Notes: generated by a model not told the origin, from the letters alone. A stretch of 34,813 nucleotides of DNA from Streptosporangiaceae bacterium (GCA_025964695.1 JAOPYK010000069.1:1-34813); one strand, 5' to 3'. Shown: positions 15,155 through 23,542, counted from the stretch's first letter. A program made the numbers and translations.

Positions 15155-15954
15155 GCCGGTCGTCACGGTCATCGCCGTCAACACGGGTGGCCACGCTCTC
15201 GGCGGCTTCGTCGTGACCAGGGCAGTCGAGGAGCGCCTTGACGCTGGCCAGCTAGCGGCGTCCTTGGACACAACACCGCGAACCAGCACCACCACCGCAG
15301 CGAGAACAAACCTGATGATCATATAAGCCAGCGTTAGAGGCACCTCGCGAGGGTCTCAGCTACAGCAACCGCTCGCAGGCGAATCTCCAGGTCAAAGCCC
15401 CGGCCGAGTTTTCGAGCGGCACACGCTCAACTGATCCTCACACGTCTGCTCGGCGCAGCCTGCGTGGCAGGCAAGCGAAACGCCCCGCCTCCCTGCGAGA
15501 GGGAAAGCGGAGCGTCCACTGCGCTATTGCTCACAAGATCGGGGCCCGTATGAGCGTCATGGTCGAAGATCTGGCGGGCAACGGACAGGCATCTGCCCGT
15601 CAGCACTCCACATCAACTTGACGTTGGAGTTCCAGGAAGGCCGGCGGAAGGTGAACGCGCGCAAGTTCCAGGACTTCCTCAAGCAGCTCATGATCATCGC
15701 TGAGAATGTCGGCCTCGGTGCCGAGCTGTCAAGGCTCGGGTAACCGGATCGGCACAGTGGGTTTATGCACTGATCGGCGGGACCATCACACCACATGGGT
15801 GAGTCTTCGGTCATGAGACCGGGGGTTGATCAGAGGCTGCGGAGGATCTCAAGCGCTTGGTGTCGTACTCGTCTCGCCGGAACCCAGATAGGTGAAGTCG
15901 CTCACGTCCGCTCCGTGGTGTAGCGGACCACGCCTGCGCCGCCAGATGCCGCTG
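15155..15954. other. intergenic region with one possible coding remnant
   Basis: No intact gene. On the plus strand, about 15555-15743, a frame without a clear start reads 'ALHINLTLEFQEGRRKVNAR', 'KFQDFLKQLMIIAENVG' and then a stop. It looks like genuine protein sequence and may be a transposase fragment, but I cannot place it. An imperfect hairpin (CGCcTCCCT / AGGGAaaGCG) lies around 15485-15512. Confidence 0.3.
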
Positions 15955-15958
15955 GGAG

Positions 15959-15986
15959 TGCGCCCGGGGCGCGGGGCCCGGGCGCA
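15959..15986 (-). terminator. GC-rich hairpin downstream of the BNR gene
   Basis: Arms 15959-15968 and 15977-15986 (TGCGCCCGGG / CCCGGGCGCA) pair perfectly around an 8-base loop. It lies 47 bases beyond the stop of the minus-strand exoprotein gene. There is no U-run, which is common for actinomycete terminators. A further GGGCGCA copy lies nearer the stop, about 16011. Confidence 0.5.
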
Positions 15987-16032
15987 ATGCCAGCCGTGAC
16001 GCGCAGCCCCGGGCGCACACTGCAGATCCGAT

Positions 16033-17832
16033 CTAGGGGACGGGGGTGAAGGCGATTATCTGCTGCTGGTAGTGGTGGGGGTTGGTGCCGTCGTCGAAGG
16101 TGCTCACCGAGGTCGTCACAGACGTGGAACCGACGGTGCTGTTGCCGAAGTAATCGCCGATGAACGTGGTCGGCCTGCCGGCGCTGCTGGAGTGCGGCGA
16201 ATTCAGCTGCGGGTCCCAGCTGTGCGGGCTGATGCGGATGTTGTGGCCCTTGGGGGCCAAGGCCGGCGAGTAGAACTGGATGCTGGAGTTGACGCAGTAG
16301 TTGGCCGCGCCGTAAGGCGGGAGGGCGCCGGTGTAGTTCGGGTTCACGGTGTCCAGGGACAACCCGGCCGCCGTCGCTTCGCTACTTCCGCTCGCCGGGC
16401 ACGCCAGCCGCCGGTCGTAGAACGCGACGCTGACCGTGCCATCGGCCGCTGCGTTGAGGTTGGGCTGGAACTCGTCGGCGGGCGAGGCGTTGTCGTTGAC
16501 CTGGATCGGCGCCGACCAGGTCTGGCCGCCGTCGGTGGAGGTGGACACCAAGATGTTGGTCACCCCGCTGCTGTAGTCCTCCCAGGAGGTGTAGAGCGGG
16601 TAGTGCCCGTTCACTGTGACGGGACCGACCGTGAAGGTGTTCTCGATGCCGTCACGGAAGGTGGTGTTGGCGTAGGTGGCGCCGGGCGGGGTGATGGCGG
16701 AGGCCACGATGGCCGGGCCGGTGAAACTCGCCCCGCCGTCGGTGGACACGTCCACCCCAATGGTGTCGGTTGCGTGGCCGTTGGTGACCGGCGCTGCCGT
16801 CAATGTGGTGTAAAGGGTGCCGTCCGGTGCGACGTGCGGCAGCAGGTAGGTGTTCCCGCCGGGCTGCATGTTGCCGGTCGGCAGCCGGGCGGGACTCGAC
16901 CAGTCGGTGTGCGAACCGTCGGCGTGCGCGTCGGCGTAGGAGATGTACGGCACGGGAGTCGGACTGTGGAAGTCGACCCACATCAGGTAGACGCGGTTGT
17001 AGTGCGGACTGGCCGGGTTGCTGTCGATCGCGATCCATTGCTTGTCCGGCTCGTTACCCCTGCTGTCGTAGGCCGCGACGATGTCGGGCTTCCCGCCGCG
17101 AGTCGTGATCCACTGGCCGGCGGCCGTGGCGCCGTGTGGGCGGACCGACACTGAGACCACCTCGGCGGCCTGCGCGGCATTGGGCTCCTGATTGGTGTTG
17201 GTCTTGTAGTCGTGCGACCCGCCGGCGTCGTAGAAGAACTGGTACGGCAGCACGAACTCGTAGTAGTTCCCGTAGCCGTCGAACGCGCCGACCGGATCGG
17301 TGTTGTCGGTCCAGCCCTCGTACCCGGGGACGTGTCCCTGCACCGGCCAGGTCGAACCTCCATCGAAGGACTCATAGAAGCCCAGCAAGTGGTTGTAGCC
17401 CTCCGCGCTGACGAACCACTTCGAGGACCCGATCAGGTGCCGCGGGTTTGTCGGATCGACGCGGATGTCGGACTCCGAGTGGTCTTTGACCTCCATCGGC
17501 GTCGCCGCCGGGTAACCCGGATTGCTGCCCGCCTGGGTCGCGTACGGGGTCGTGCCGACATCTTCGCCCGTGGTCGCACCGGGGCACGAGGTCATCCCGG
17601 TGTAGCCGTCGACAGGGCCGTTGCTGGTGAAGTACGGGACCTCAGGCCGGTAGCAACTGAGGCGCTGCGCGGTCGCATCGACCGTACGGACGTGGTTCGC
17701 CAAGTAGCTCGCCGCGTAGGCGGTGTCACTCTGCGCGCCCTGCGGGAAGGAGGACGAGGCCCCGGCCGTACCGGGTAGAGCCAAGGCCACGAACAGTGCC
17801 GTGGCAAAAAAGACGTGACGTGGAATCTTCAT
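16033..17832 (-). CDS. secreted BNR-repeat / sialidase-like protein
   Basis: 599 residues. ATG 17832 has AAGGCGG upstream and gives 'MKIPRHVFFATALFVALALP', a Sec signal ending in 'GTAGA'. The mature part carries Asp-box (BNR) motifs 'SFDGGSTW', 'STDGGASF' and 'STDGGQTW', each closing a blade of a sialidase-type beta-propeller, plus 'KQWIAIDSNPASPHYNRVYL' and 'IRVDPTNPRHLIG'. The conserved Arg triad of true sialidases cannot be verified by eye, so the substrate is open. It is a distant paralogue of the protein at 23588-25369. It is monocistronic, with a hairpin downstream. Confidence 0.85.
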   Translation of the reverse strand: MKIPRHVFFATALFVALALPGTAGASSSFPQGAQSDTAYAASYLANHVRTVDATAQRLSCYRPEVPYFTSNGPVDGYTGMTSCPGATTGEDVGTTPYATQAGSNPGYPAATPMEVKDHSESDIRVDPTNPRHLIGSSKWFVSAEGYNHLLGFYESFDGGSTWPVQGHVPGYEGWTDNTDPVGAFDGYGNYYEFVLPYQFFYDAGGSHDYKTNTNQEPNAAQAAEVVSVSVRPHGATAAGQWITTRGGKPDIVAAYDSRGNEPDKQWIAIDSNPASPHYNRVYLMWVDFHSPTPVPYISYADAHADGSHTDWSSPARLPTGNMQPGGNTYLLPHVAPDGTLYTTLTAAPVTNGHATDTIGVDVSTDGGASFTGPAIVASAITPPGATYANTTFRDGIENTFTVGPVTVNGHYPLYTSWEDYSSGVTNILVSTSTDGGQTWSAPIQVNDNASPADEFQPNLNAAADGTVSVAFYDRRLACPASGSSEATAAGLSLDTVNPNYTGALPPYGAANYCVNSSIQFYSPALAPKGHNIRISPHSWDPQLNSPHSSSAGRPTTFIGDYFGNSTVGSTSVTTSVSTFDDGTNPHHYQQQIIAFTPVP

Positions 17833-18078
17833 TGACGACCGCCTTGGGGAACACACCTCGGACAGACAGGCGCAGCGTACGTTCCTTCGACGGTTTTGTA
17901 GAAGATCAGAGGGTGTCCACGACCGGTCACCAAGCCTCGGCGACCGCCGAGCTGGTCCCAGTGAGGCGAGCTGACCAGCGCGCAGCCGGACGCTGCCCTG
18001 GACCAAACCTGGAGCGAGCCCAGCAATCCACTACAACTGACCGGGCTCCACCTCTGTCACCACGTCATCGACAGTGGG

Positions 18079-18255
18079 TCAGAACCCGGTCCTGTCAGTG
18101 GATGCGTTGGGTTCTGTTGTGGTCGGACGGTTCTTTGTCGTTGGAGTTCGTGATCGGTCTGTGTTGGGTTTGCCGCGTAGAAGACGGTGTTCCAGACTTT
18201 CCATGATCATTAGGAGTCCCATGACCGCGGGGATGAGAGCGAGCCAGGCGATCAA
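18079..18255 (-). CDS. small single-span membrane protein, TTG start
   Basis: 58 residues. TTG 18255 follows AAGGAAAGAGG at six bases, a strong ribosome site. The product opens with a hydrophobic helix 'IAWLALIPAVMGLLMIMESL', then turns basic and Thr/Pro-rich ('EHRLLRGKPNTDRSRTPTTK') and ends 'DRTGF'. One membrane span with a cytoplasmic or exposed tail is predicted. I recognise no family. The clear ribosome site and helix support it as real despite the rare start codon and small size. Confidence 0.5.
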   Translation of the reverse strand: MIAWLALIPAVMGLLMIMESLEHRLLRGKPNTDRSRTPTTKNRPTTTEPNASTDRTGF

Positions 18256-18552
18256 GTGATGCCTCTTTCCTTATCAGAAATTGTTCTCCGGTCGTGCTGG
18301 TGGTGGAGCAGGGTGCGGATGTCGCGCAGTCGGACCTAGGGTTCTTGCACCCACCGGCTCGGAACCGTTCGCAGGAGCGGTCCCCCCGCGAGCCGGCCGC
18401 CCACATCCGGTCGCGGCCATCACTAACTCAACTCCCTCCCCCGTTGCTCGCCATTGTGTGGACAGGCTCCGTCCCCTTCTTCCCTGCTCCACTCGTCTAA
18501 ACGGCTACGGAGGCAGGAATCGGGCGCCGACCTGCGTCTGCCTTGATCCACC

Positions 18553-18630
18553 GAGGTACTGGAGTTCAGCGCCGCCGAGGTCGCTGAGCAGCTTGGGACC
18601 ACGGTCACGGCCGTGAGCGGTGGATCTTGA
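18553..18630 (+). pseudogene. ECF sigma factor region 4 fragment
   Basis: About 25 codons reading 'EVLEFSAAEVAEQLGTTVTA' and then a stop. This is the helix-turn-helix of region 4 in ECF sigma factors ('..WSAAEVAELLgTTVAAVNSAL'). Nothing of regions 2 or 3 is nearby, and the recognition helix is cut short. It is a fossil, immediately followed by a transposase relic. Confidence 0.5.
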
Positions 18631-18724
18631 GCGTCCGCCGCGGGTGCACCGACCGGCTACTGATCTTCTCCCAAAGCCATCTGGAAACCGACCTGAAGAT
18701 CTACAAATTTTGAAGTCCTACAGG
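18631..18724 (+). pseudogene. integrase-core transposase relic A (internally deleted)
   Basis: Reads 'VRRGCTDRLLIFSQSHLETD' and 'LKIY', the 'TVRRECTDRxLIxxxxHL' block near the end of IS integrase-core transposases, then stops. Positions 18657-18705 match 23211-23259 at roughly 43 of 49 bases, and 18706-18724 match 23460-23478 at 17 of 19. It is therefore the same element with about 200 bases removed. It lies upstream of the dprE operon in the same orientation as relic B downstream. The 237 bases from here to 18961 hold the operon's ribosome site and presumably its promoter. Confidence 0.65.
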
Positions 18725-18961
18725 TCGCCGTCGTCTACCTCTGCCGGCGACCAGGCGGCGATGCTCTTGGCTACTGTCGCGCGAGCGTCGCGGCAGCGAT
18801 CCGCCACGCGCTAACGAAATCTTTACCTCTTGCCCGGTTGGTTCTTAACCTCCCTTGACCGAGACTGCACGCAGGGCCCGGATCATCCGTGCAGACCCGA
18901 GGTGGGCTTGGCGCATGGCCCGCAGCCTCCGGACGGCCGTCAGGCGAAGGAGAACCCTACG

Positions 18962-20143
18962 GTGAAGACCACGGCGGAGCCCTGCCCCGGCGAACGGACC
19001 AGGGGAGGCTCTCGCCAGACGCTGCGGGTGCGGGTGCTAAGCCGCCTCGCCTCGCCGCGTACCCGGGTGGGACTGATGCTGCTCTGCATGTTCCTGAGCT
19101 GGTTCAGTTGGTCGATGGGGCGTGCTCTCACCGCCCCCGGGGGGGACAGCATCGCCGCGCGGGTCGCCGAATGGGCGCGCGATCACCATCTTGGGCCGGC
19201 CGTGACCTTGCTCGAACAGGCCACCTACACTCCGCCCAAGATCGGCGGCAGCCCGTCGATACCGGTCAACGACAGCACCACGCCGATGTCCGCGAACCCC
19301 CGGGCCCAGGCCACGCGCATTCCGCCACTCCTTGCCTCACCCGCAGGGCCGGCGTTGCCGGGCGAGGGTGCGTGGGGCGTGCTGGCCACCGTGCATGGGT
19401 CGCCCGCCATCTTCGGTACGCGACTGCGCCCTGACGCGGTGCACACCTCCTACCTGGCGGGCATCGTGTCGATGGACCAGCGGCTGACCCGCTTCGAACT
19501 GCACCCCGGCGCGCAGGAACCGGGGGCGGGGCACTGGCGGACCCCAACCTGGATCCCACCCCGGTCTCGCACCGGGCTGCTGGCCACGTTCAACGGCGGG
19601 TTCAAGCTGAACGCTTCGGGCGGGGGCTTTTATCTCAACGGTGCGGCCAAGGGTGCCCTCACCTCCTCGGCGGCGTCGCTGGTGTTCTACCGCGACGGGC
19701 ACGTGGCCGTCGGGGCCTGGGGCCGTGACGTCTCGATGACCGATGCCGTCGTCGGAGTACGGCAGAACCTGCGCCTCATCGTCGACCAGGGGTCCATCCC
19801 GGCCTCAGTCGATAAGAACGTGCAGGGCGGCTGGGGCTTCACCCTCGGCGGCGCCTACCACGTATGGCGGTCGGGTGTCGGGGTGACCACCGATGGGCGG
19901 CTCGTGTTCGTCTACGGCCCGGCGCTGTCAGTGCACTCGCTTGCCAACCTGCTCAAGGAGGCGGACTGTATCGAAGCCATGCAACTGGACATCAATCCGG
20001 CATGGATGTCGTATATGTACTACACGCCCTCACCGGATCCCGCGAACCCGACGCCTGTCAAGTTCCTCGCGGGTCAGCAGCGGCCCGCTGACCGTTACTA
20101 CTCGCCGAGCAGCCGTGACTTCACGGCCGTGTACACACGGTGA
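18962..20143 (+). CDS. membrane-anchored phosphodiester glycosidase-domain protein
   Basis: 393 residues from GTG 18962, eight bases after AAGGAGA; a longer upstream frame has no ribosome site. The N-terminus is basic, then a single span 'VGLMLLCMFLSWFSWSMGRA' (about residues 36-55) suggests anchoring with an exported C-terminus. The catalytic-type domain is the NAGPA/DUF2233 fold: 'TGLLATFNGGFKLNASGGGF', 'RQNLRLIVDQGSIP', 'WGFTLGG' and 'CIEAMQLDINPAWMSYMYY'. NAGPA-family enzymes uncover sugar phosphodiesters. Its stop overlaps the start of the prenyltransferase gene (GTGA), so it belongs to this operon. A role in trimming or turning over a phospho-sugar polymer is inference. Confidence 0.85.
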   Translation: MKTTAEPCPGERTRGGSRQTLRVRVLSRLASPRTRVGLMLLCMFLSWFSWSMGRALTAPGGDSIAARVAEWARDHHLGPAVTLLEQATYTPPKIGGSPSIPVNDSTTPMSANPRAQATRIPPLLASPAGPALPGEGAWGVLATVHGSPAIFGTRLRPDAVHTSYLAGIVSMDQRLTRFELHPGAQEPGAGHWRTPTWIPPRSRTGLLATFNGGFKLNASGGGFYLNGAAKGALTSSAASLVFYRDGHVAVGAWGRDVSMTDAVVGVRQNLRLIVDQGSIPASVDKNVQGGWGFTLGGAYHVWRSGVGVTTDGRLVFVYGPALSVHSLANLLKEADCIEAMQLDINPAWMSYMYYTPSPDPANPTPVKFLAGQQRPADRYYSPSSRDFTAVYTR

Positions 20144-21048
20144 CGGGCGCCGACCCGGCGGCAGTGATCGCCCCTCCCGCGGCGTGGCTGCGATGGCCGG
20201 TGGCCGTGCTCCGAACCGCGAGGCCGCACCAGTGGCCGAAGAATCTGATGGTGTTCGCCGCACCACTGTCCGGCGCGTCGCTGGGCCGTGACGACGGGAT
20301 CGGGTACGGACTGGCCGCGGCGGGCGTGTTCGTTCTGGCCTCCGCGTCGGTCTACTCGGTCAACGACGTGCTGGACGCCAAACGCGATCGCCTGCATCCG
20401 CTCAAACGCCGTCGGCCGGTCGCGGCAGGCGAGTTGCCCACGACGCATGCGCTCACAGTGGCGGCCGTATGGTCGGTAGCGGCCCTGGCATTGGCGCTCT
20501 CGATCGGTTCGCCGGGCCTGGCCATCGTGGTGGGCGCCTACCTGGCCATTTCCCTCCTTTATTCGGCCTGGCTCAAGCACCTCCCGGTGGTCGAGCTGGG
20601 CCTGGTCGCCTCGGGTTTCGTGTTGCGTGCGCTCGGCGGCGCGGCGGCCACCCACGTTCCACCATCAGTATGGTTCCTGCTCGTCTGCAGCCTGGGCGCG
20701 TTCCTGGTTGCCATCGCCAAGCGCCATCTCGAACGGACCGGGCTGGCTGCGGCCGCACTGCACCGGCCGTCACTGCGTTGGTACCGGCCGTCCCTGCTCC
20801 GGACGGCCCAGCGGTGCGTCGCGGTGGCCGTGTGCGCGACCTATCTGCTGTGGGCACTCGATGCGACGACCGAGTGGAGGGCGTCCTGGCACCTGGCGAG
20901 TACTCTGCCGCTCGCCGCGGCGCTGGTCCGCTTCAACCGGCTCACCAAGAGACAGGACTTGGCAGCCGTCGAGGATCTCCTCCTCCAGGACCCGTTCATG
21001 GTCGGCTGCGAACTGACCTGGCTCTTGTTGTTCGTGATCGGACTCTGA
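20140..21048 (+). CDS. decaprenyl-phosphate phosphoribosyltransferase (UbiA family)
   Basis: 302-residue integral membrane protein related to the mycobacterial Rv3806c enzyme, which adds phosphoribose from PRPP to polyprenyl phosphate. It has 'LRTARPHQWPKNLMVFAAPL', the first Asp motif 'NDVLDAKRDRLHPLKRRRPV' (NDxxD at residues 75-79) with 'AAGELP', and eight or nine hydrophobic segments. The second motif region reads 'YSAWLKHLPVVELGLVASGF', with Glu where many homologues have Asp. GTG 20140 overlaps the preceding stop. It supplies the substrate for the next two enzymes. Confidence 0.9.
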   Translation: MTGADPAAVIAPPAAWLRWPVAVLRTARPHQWPKNLMVFAAPLSGASLGRDDGIGYGLAAAGVFVLASASVYSVNDVLDAKRDRLHPLKRRRPVAAGELPTTHALTVAAVWSVAALALALSIGSPGLAIVVGAYLAISLLYSAWLKHLPVVELGLVASGFVLRALGGAAATHVPPSVWFLLVCSLGAFLVAIAKRHLERTGLAAAALHRPSLRWYRPSLLRTAQRCVAVAVCATYLLWALDATTEWRASWHLASTLPLAAALVRFNRLTKRQDLAAVEDLLLQDPFMVGCELTWLLLFVIGL

Positions 21049-21049
21049 G

Positions 21050-22426
21050 ATGATCCCTGACTCGACGGAGCGGCACCCGGCCGGCCGCGACCGGGTGGTA
21101 ACCGGCTGGGGACGGATCTCGCCGGCCCGCGTCCACGTCGTGGAAGGGCTGGACGCCGACCGCATCGCCGGCCTGATGGCCCGCAGGCCGAGCCGTGGCG
21201 TCATCGGTCGCGGAGCCGGGATGAGCTACGGCGACGCCGCGCAGAACGCCGGCGGTCTTGTGCTGATGCCCGGCACCGGTCCGCCGATCCAGATCGACCC
21301 GAGCGCCGGCACGGTGACCGCACCGGCCTCGACGACCTTCACCGAGCTGCTCACCCGGCTGGTTCCCTATGGCCTGCTGCCACCAGTGCTGCCGGGCACC
21401 CGCCACCTCACCCTCGGCGGCGCCGTGGCCGCGGATGTACACGGGAAAAACCAACTCTGCGATGGCGCCATCTCGGCCTGGATAGATGAGATCCAGCTGA
21501 TTGACGGCACAGGTGGGCGGCGTGTGATCACCCCGTGCGGCAGCCCGGCGGAGTTCCGGGCAACGGTCGGCGGAATGGGCCTTACCGGGATCATCACCGC
21601 CGTCACCCTCCGGCTGACGCGCATCCGCAGCGCACTGCTGCGGGTCGCCCGGCGACGTGCGCTGGACCTCGATGCCCTGATGTCGGCGCTGGACACCAAC
21701 TCTGGCCGGTACGGTGTCGCCTGGATCGACACGACGGCGACCGGCCGCTCGTTCGGGCGGGGGGTGCTGGAGGCGGCCGATCATCTGGACGCGCCAGATC
21801 CGCGGCACGAGCAGGACGGTCTGGTGTACAGGATCGGAAGGGTGCCGCGTGCGCCGGCATTGCCCTTCGGCCCCGTCACCCCGCTGACCGCACGCGCCTT
21901 CAACTCCCTGTGGTTCCGGCGAGCTCCTACCGAGGACATCGCCGTCCAGGATCTACCGACCTTCTTCCACCGACTCGACGCGCTGGCAGGGTGGAATCGC
22001 ACCCTCGGCCCGCATGGGTTCCTGCAATATCAGTTCATGGTTCCCGAGGATGCCTACACGATGGTCGCAGAAGTACTCCACGCGCTGCGGCGGCACCGGG
22101 CGGCGCCGTTCCTCGGAACACTTAAGCGGTTCGGGCCTGCTACCGGCGGCCCACTGTCCTTTCCCGGTCCCGGCTGGTCCCTCGCAGTGGACATGCCGGA
22201 CGGCGGAACGTCATTGCGGACGGTCCTGGACGGCTTGGACCAGCGGATTGCCGAGGTCGGCGGCCGGCTGTATCTGGCCAAGGACGCCCGCTTGGGCCGG
22301 ACCGCCTTCAACACGATGTACGGGCCGCTCACCGAATGGCGCGCCACCCGGGCCGCGCTCGACCCCGCCAGGGTCCTGCGCTCGGACCTCGGCCGACGGC
22401 TCGGGCTGCTGGAGGAGGCAGGATGA
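21050..22426 (+). CDS. dprE1: decaprenylphosphoryl-ribose 2-oxidase (DprE1-like)
   Basis: 458-residue FAD oxidase that oxidises the 2-OH of polyprenyl-phospho-ribose, the first half of the epimerisation to arabinose. It matches M. tuberculosis DprE1 along its length: 'GRGAGMSYGDAAQN' (Tyr60), 'LPGTRHLTLGGAVAADVHGK' (His131 of HGKN), 'GGMGLTGII', 'WNRTLGPHGFLQYQF', 'YLAKDAR' (Lys411). The position of Cys387, the residue attacked by benzothiazinones in M. tuberculosis, is Ala379 here ('GWSLAVDMP'). The start lies one base after the preceding stop and its 3' end overlaps dprE2 in an ATGA. Confidence 0.92.
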   Translation: MIPDSTERHPAGRDRVVTGWGRISPARVHVVEGLDADRIAGLMARRPSRGVIGRGAGMSYGDAAQNAGGLVLMPGTGPPIQIDPSAGTVTAPASTTFTELLTRLVPYGLLPPVLPGTRHLTLGGAVAADVHGKNQLCDGAISAWIDEIQLIDGTGGRRVITPCGSPAEFRATVGGMGLTGIITAVTLRLTRIRSALLRVARRRALDLDALMSALDTNSGRYGVAWIDTTATGRSFGRGVLEAADHLDAPDPRHEQDGLVYRIGRVPRAPALPFGPVTPLTARAFNSLWFRRAPTEDIAVQDLPTFFHRLDALAGWNRTLGPHGFLQYQFMVPEDAYTMVAEVLHALRRHRAAPFLGTLKRFGPATGGPLSFPGPGWSLAVDMPDGGTSLRTVLDGLDQRIAEVGGRLYLAKDARLGRTAFNTMYGPLTEWRATRAALDPARVLRSDLGRRLGLLEEAG

Positions 22427-23172
22427 CGCTGAGCGCGCACGGCCGACCGGCCCGGATCCTGCTGCTCGGCGGGACCAGCGAGATCGGGCTGGAGATCATC
22501 GCTGCGCTGCGCCTGCCGGAGGAGACGGAGATCATCCTGGCCGGCCGGGACGAGGGGCGTCTGACCGCCGCGGCCAAGGCGATTCCAAGCCCGGTCCGTA
22601 CGGTCCGCTACGACGCCACCGCCGTGGTCGGCCATCAGGCCCTCATCGACGAGTTGTTCGACCTAGGTGAGCTCGACCTGGTCATCTCTGCCGCCGGCAT
22701 GCTGATCCCACAGGTTGAACTCGACACCGACCCACGGCTCGCCGGCGTCATGATGCAGACCAACCTGACCGGACATGTGACCACACTGCTGGCAGTCGCC
22801 CACCGGATGCGCGCGCAAGGACACGGCACCATCGTGGTGCTCTCCTCGATAGCGGCCATCCGGCCCCGGAAGGCCAACTTCGTGTACGGCGCCGGCAAGG
22901 CCGGTCTGGACGCCTTCGCCCGGGGACTGGCCGACTCGCTGCACGAAACCGGGGTACGTGTCCTGCTCGTCCGCCCGGGTTTCGTGATCGGTACGATGAC
23001 CGCCGGGATGCCCGCCGCACCGCTCGCCACCACCGCGCCCGCCGTCGGAGCGGCCGTCGCCGCCGCACTCTCCGGGAACGGGCGGACGGTCTGGGTGCCG
23101 CGGCGCCTGGCCGTCCTCGCCGCCCTCATGAAGCTGGTTCCTCGGTCGATCTGGCGCAGACTTCCGCGCTGA
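22423..23172 (+). CDS. dprE2: decaprenylphosphoryl-2-keto-erythro-pentose reductase (DprE2-like SDR)
   Basis: 249-residue short-chain dehydrogenase. Nucleotide loop 'LLLGGTSEIGLE' (the GGTSEIG form typical of DprE2), 'DLVISAAGML', catalytic Ser about 141-142 ('VLSSIA'), and Tyr155/Lys159 in 'NFVYGAGKAGLDAFARGLAD'. The C-terminus 'LVPRSIWRRLPR' closely resembles the end of mycobacterial DprE2. It reduces the keto intermediate to polyprenyl-phospho-arabinose. ATG 22423 has GGAGGAGG upstream and overlaps the dprE1 stop. Last gene of the operon. Confidence 0.9.
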   Translation: MTLSAHGRPARILLLGGTSEIGLEIIAALRLPEETEIILAGRDEGRLTAAAKAIPSPVRTVRYDATAVVGHQALIDELFDLGELDLVISAAGMLIPQVELDTDPRLAGVMMQTNLTGHVTTLLAVAHRMRAQGHGTIVVLSSIAAIRPRKANFVYGAGKAGLDAFARGLADSLHETGVRVLLVRPGFVIGTMTAGMPAAPLATTAPAVGAAVAAALSGNGRTVWVPRRLAVLAALMKLVPRSIWRRLPR

Positions 23173-23210
23173 CGTCCCGATCTCCGAGCCGTTAGTGTGG
23201 CCCCCGCCTT

Positions 23211-23517
23211 CTACTGATCTCCTCCCAACGCCATCTGGAAGCGATCCTGAAGATCTACACCAGCCACTTCAACGGCCATCGTCCACACCGGTCCTTGGCC
23301 TAACGACCCCACTCCCCCCGCCCGAGGTGCTCTCGACCGGCGGCAACGTCGCCGTTCACCGGGCACGACTCCTCGGGGCCTGATCAACGAATGCCGCTAC
23401 GCCGCACGACGATCACCACTCCGGATCGGCACGAACCTCCAGGCCACAACCCAAACTCGAATATTGAAGCCCTACAGGCAGCGTACCCAGCTCGCATAGG
23501 GTGACCGAGTTTTCGGC
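23211..23517 (+). pseudogene. integrase-core transposase relic B
   Basis: Reads 'RHLEAILKIYTSHFNGHRPH' and 'RSLA', the hallmark C-terminal block of IS integrase-core transposases, followed by a premature stop. In another frame it reads 'RARLLGGLINECRYAARR', the usual end of such proteins. It shares two blocks with relic A (18657-18724) in the same order and orientation, with about 200 extra bases between them. It ends with the dispersed 24-bp repeat. No intact DDE domain remains. Confidence 0.7.
23494..23517 (+). repeat. dispersed 24-bp repeat, copy 2
   Basis: GCATAGGGTGACCGAGTTTT plus CGGC. It differs from copy 1 (13972-13995) at two positions. It lies at the 3' end of relic B and 26 bases before a terminator hairpin. 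Confidence 0.6.
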
Positions 23518-23542
23518 GCCGATAGGCTCCCATCTCAAAGCG

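Noticed and set aside
15143-15343. Minus-strand frame with a hydrophobic start ('MIIRFVLAAVVVLVRGV')
   Set aside because: It looks like a small membrane protein but has no ribosome site, overlaps the STAS gene end, and its second half is low-complexity.
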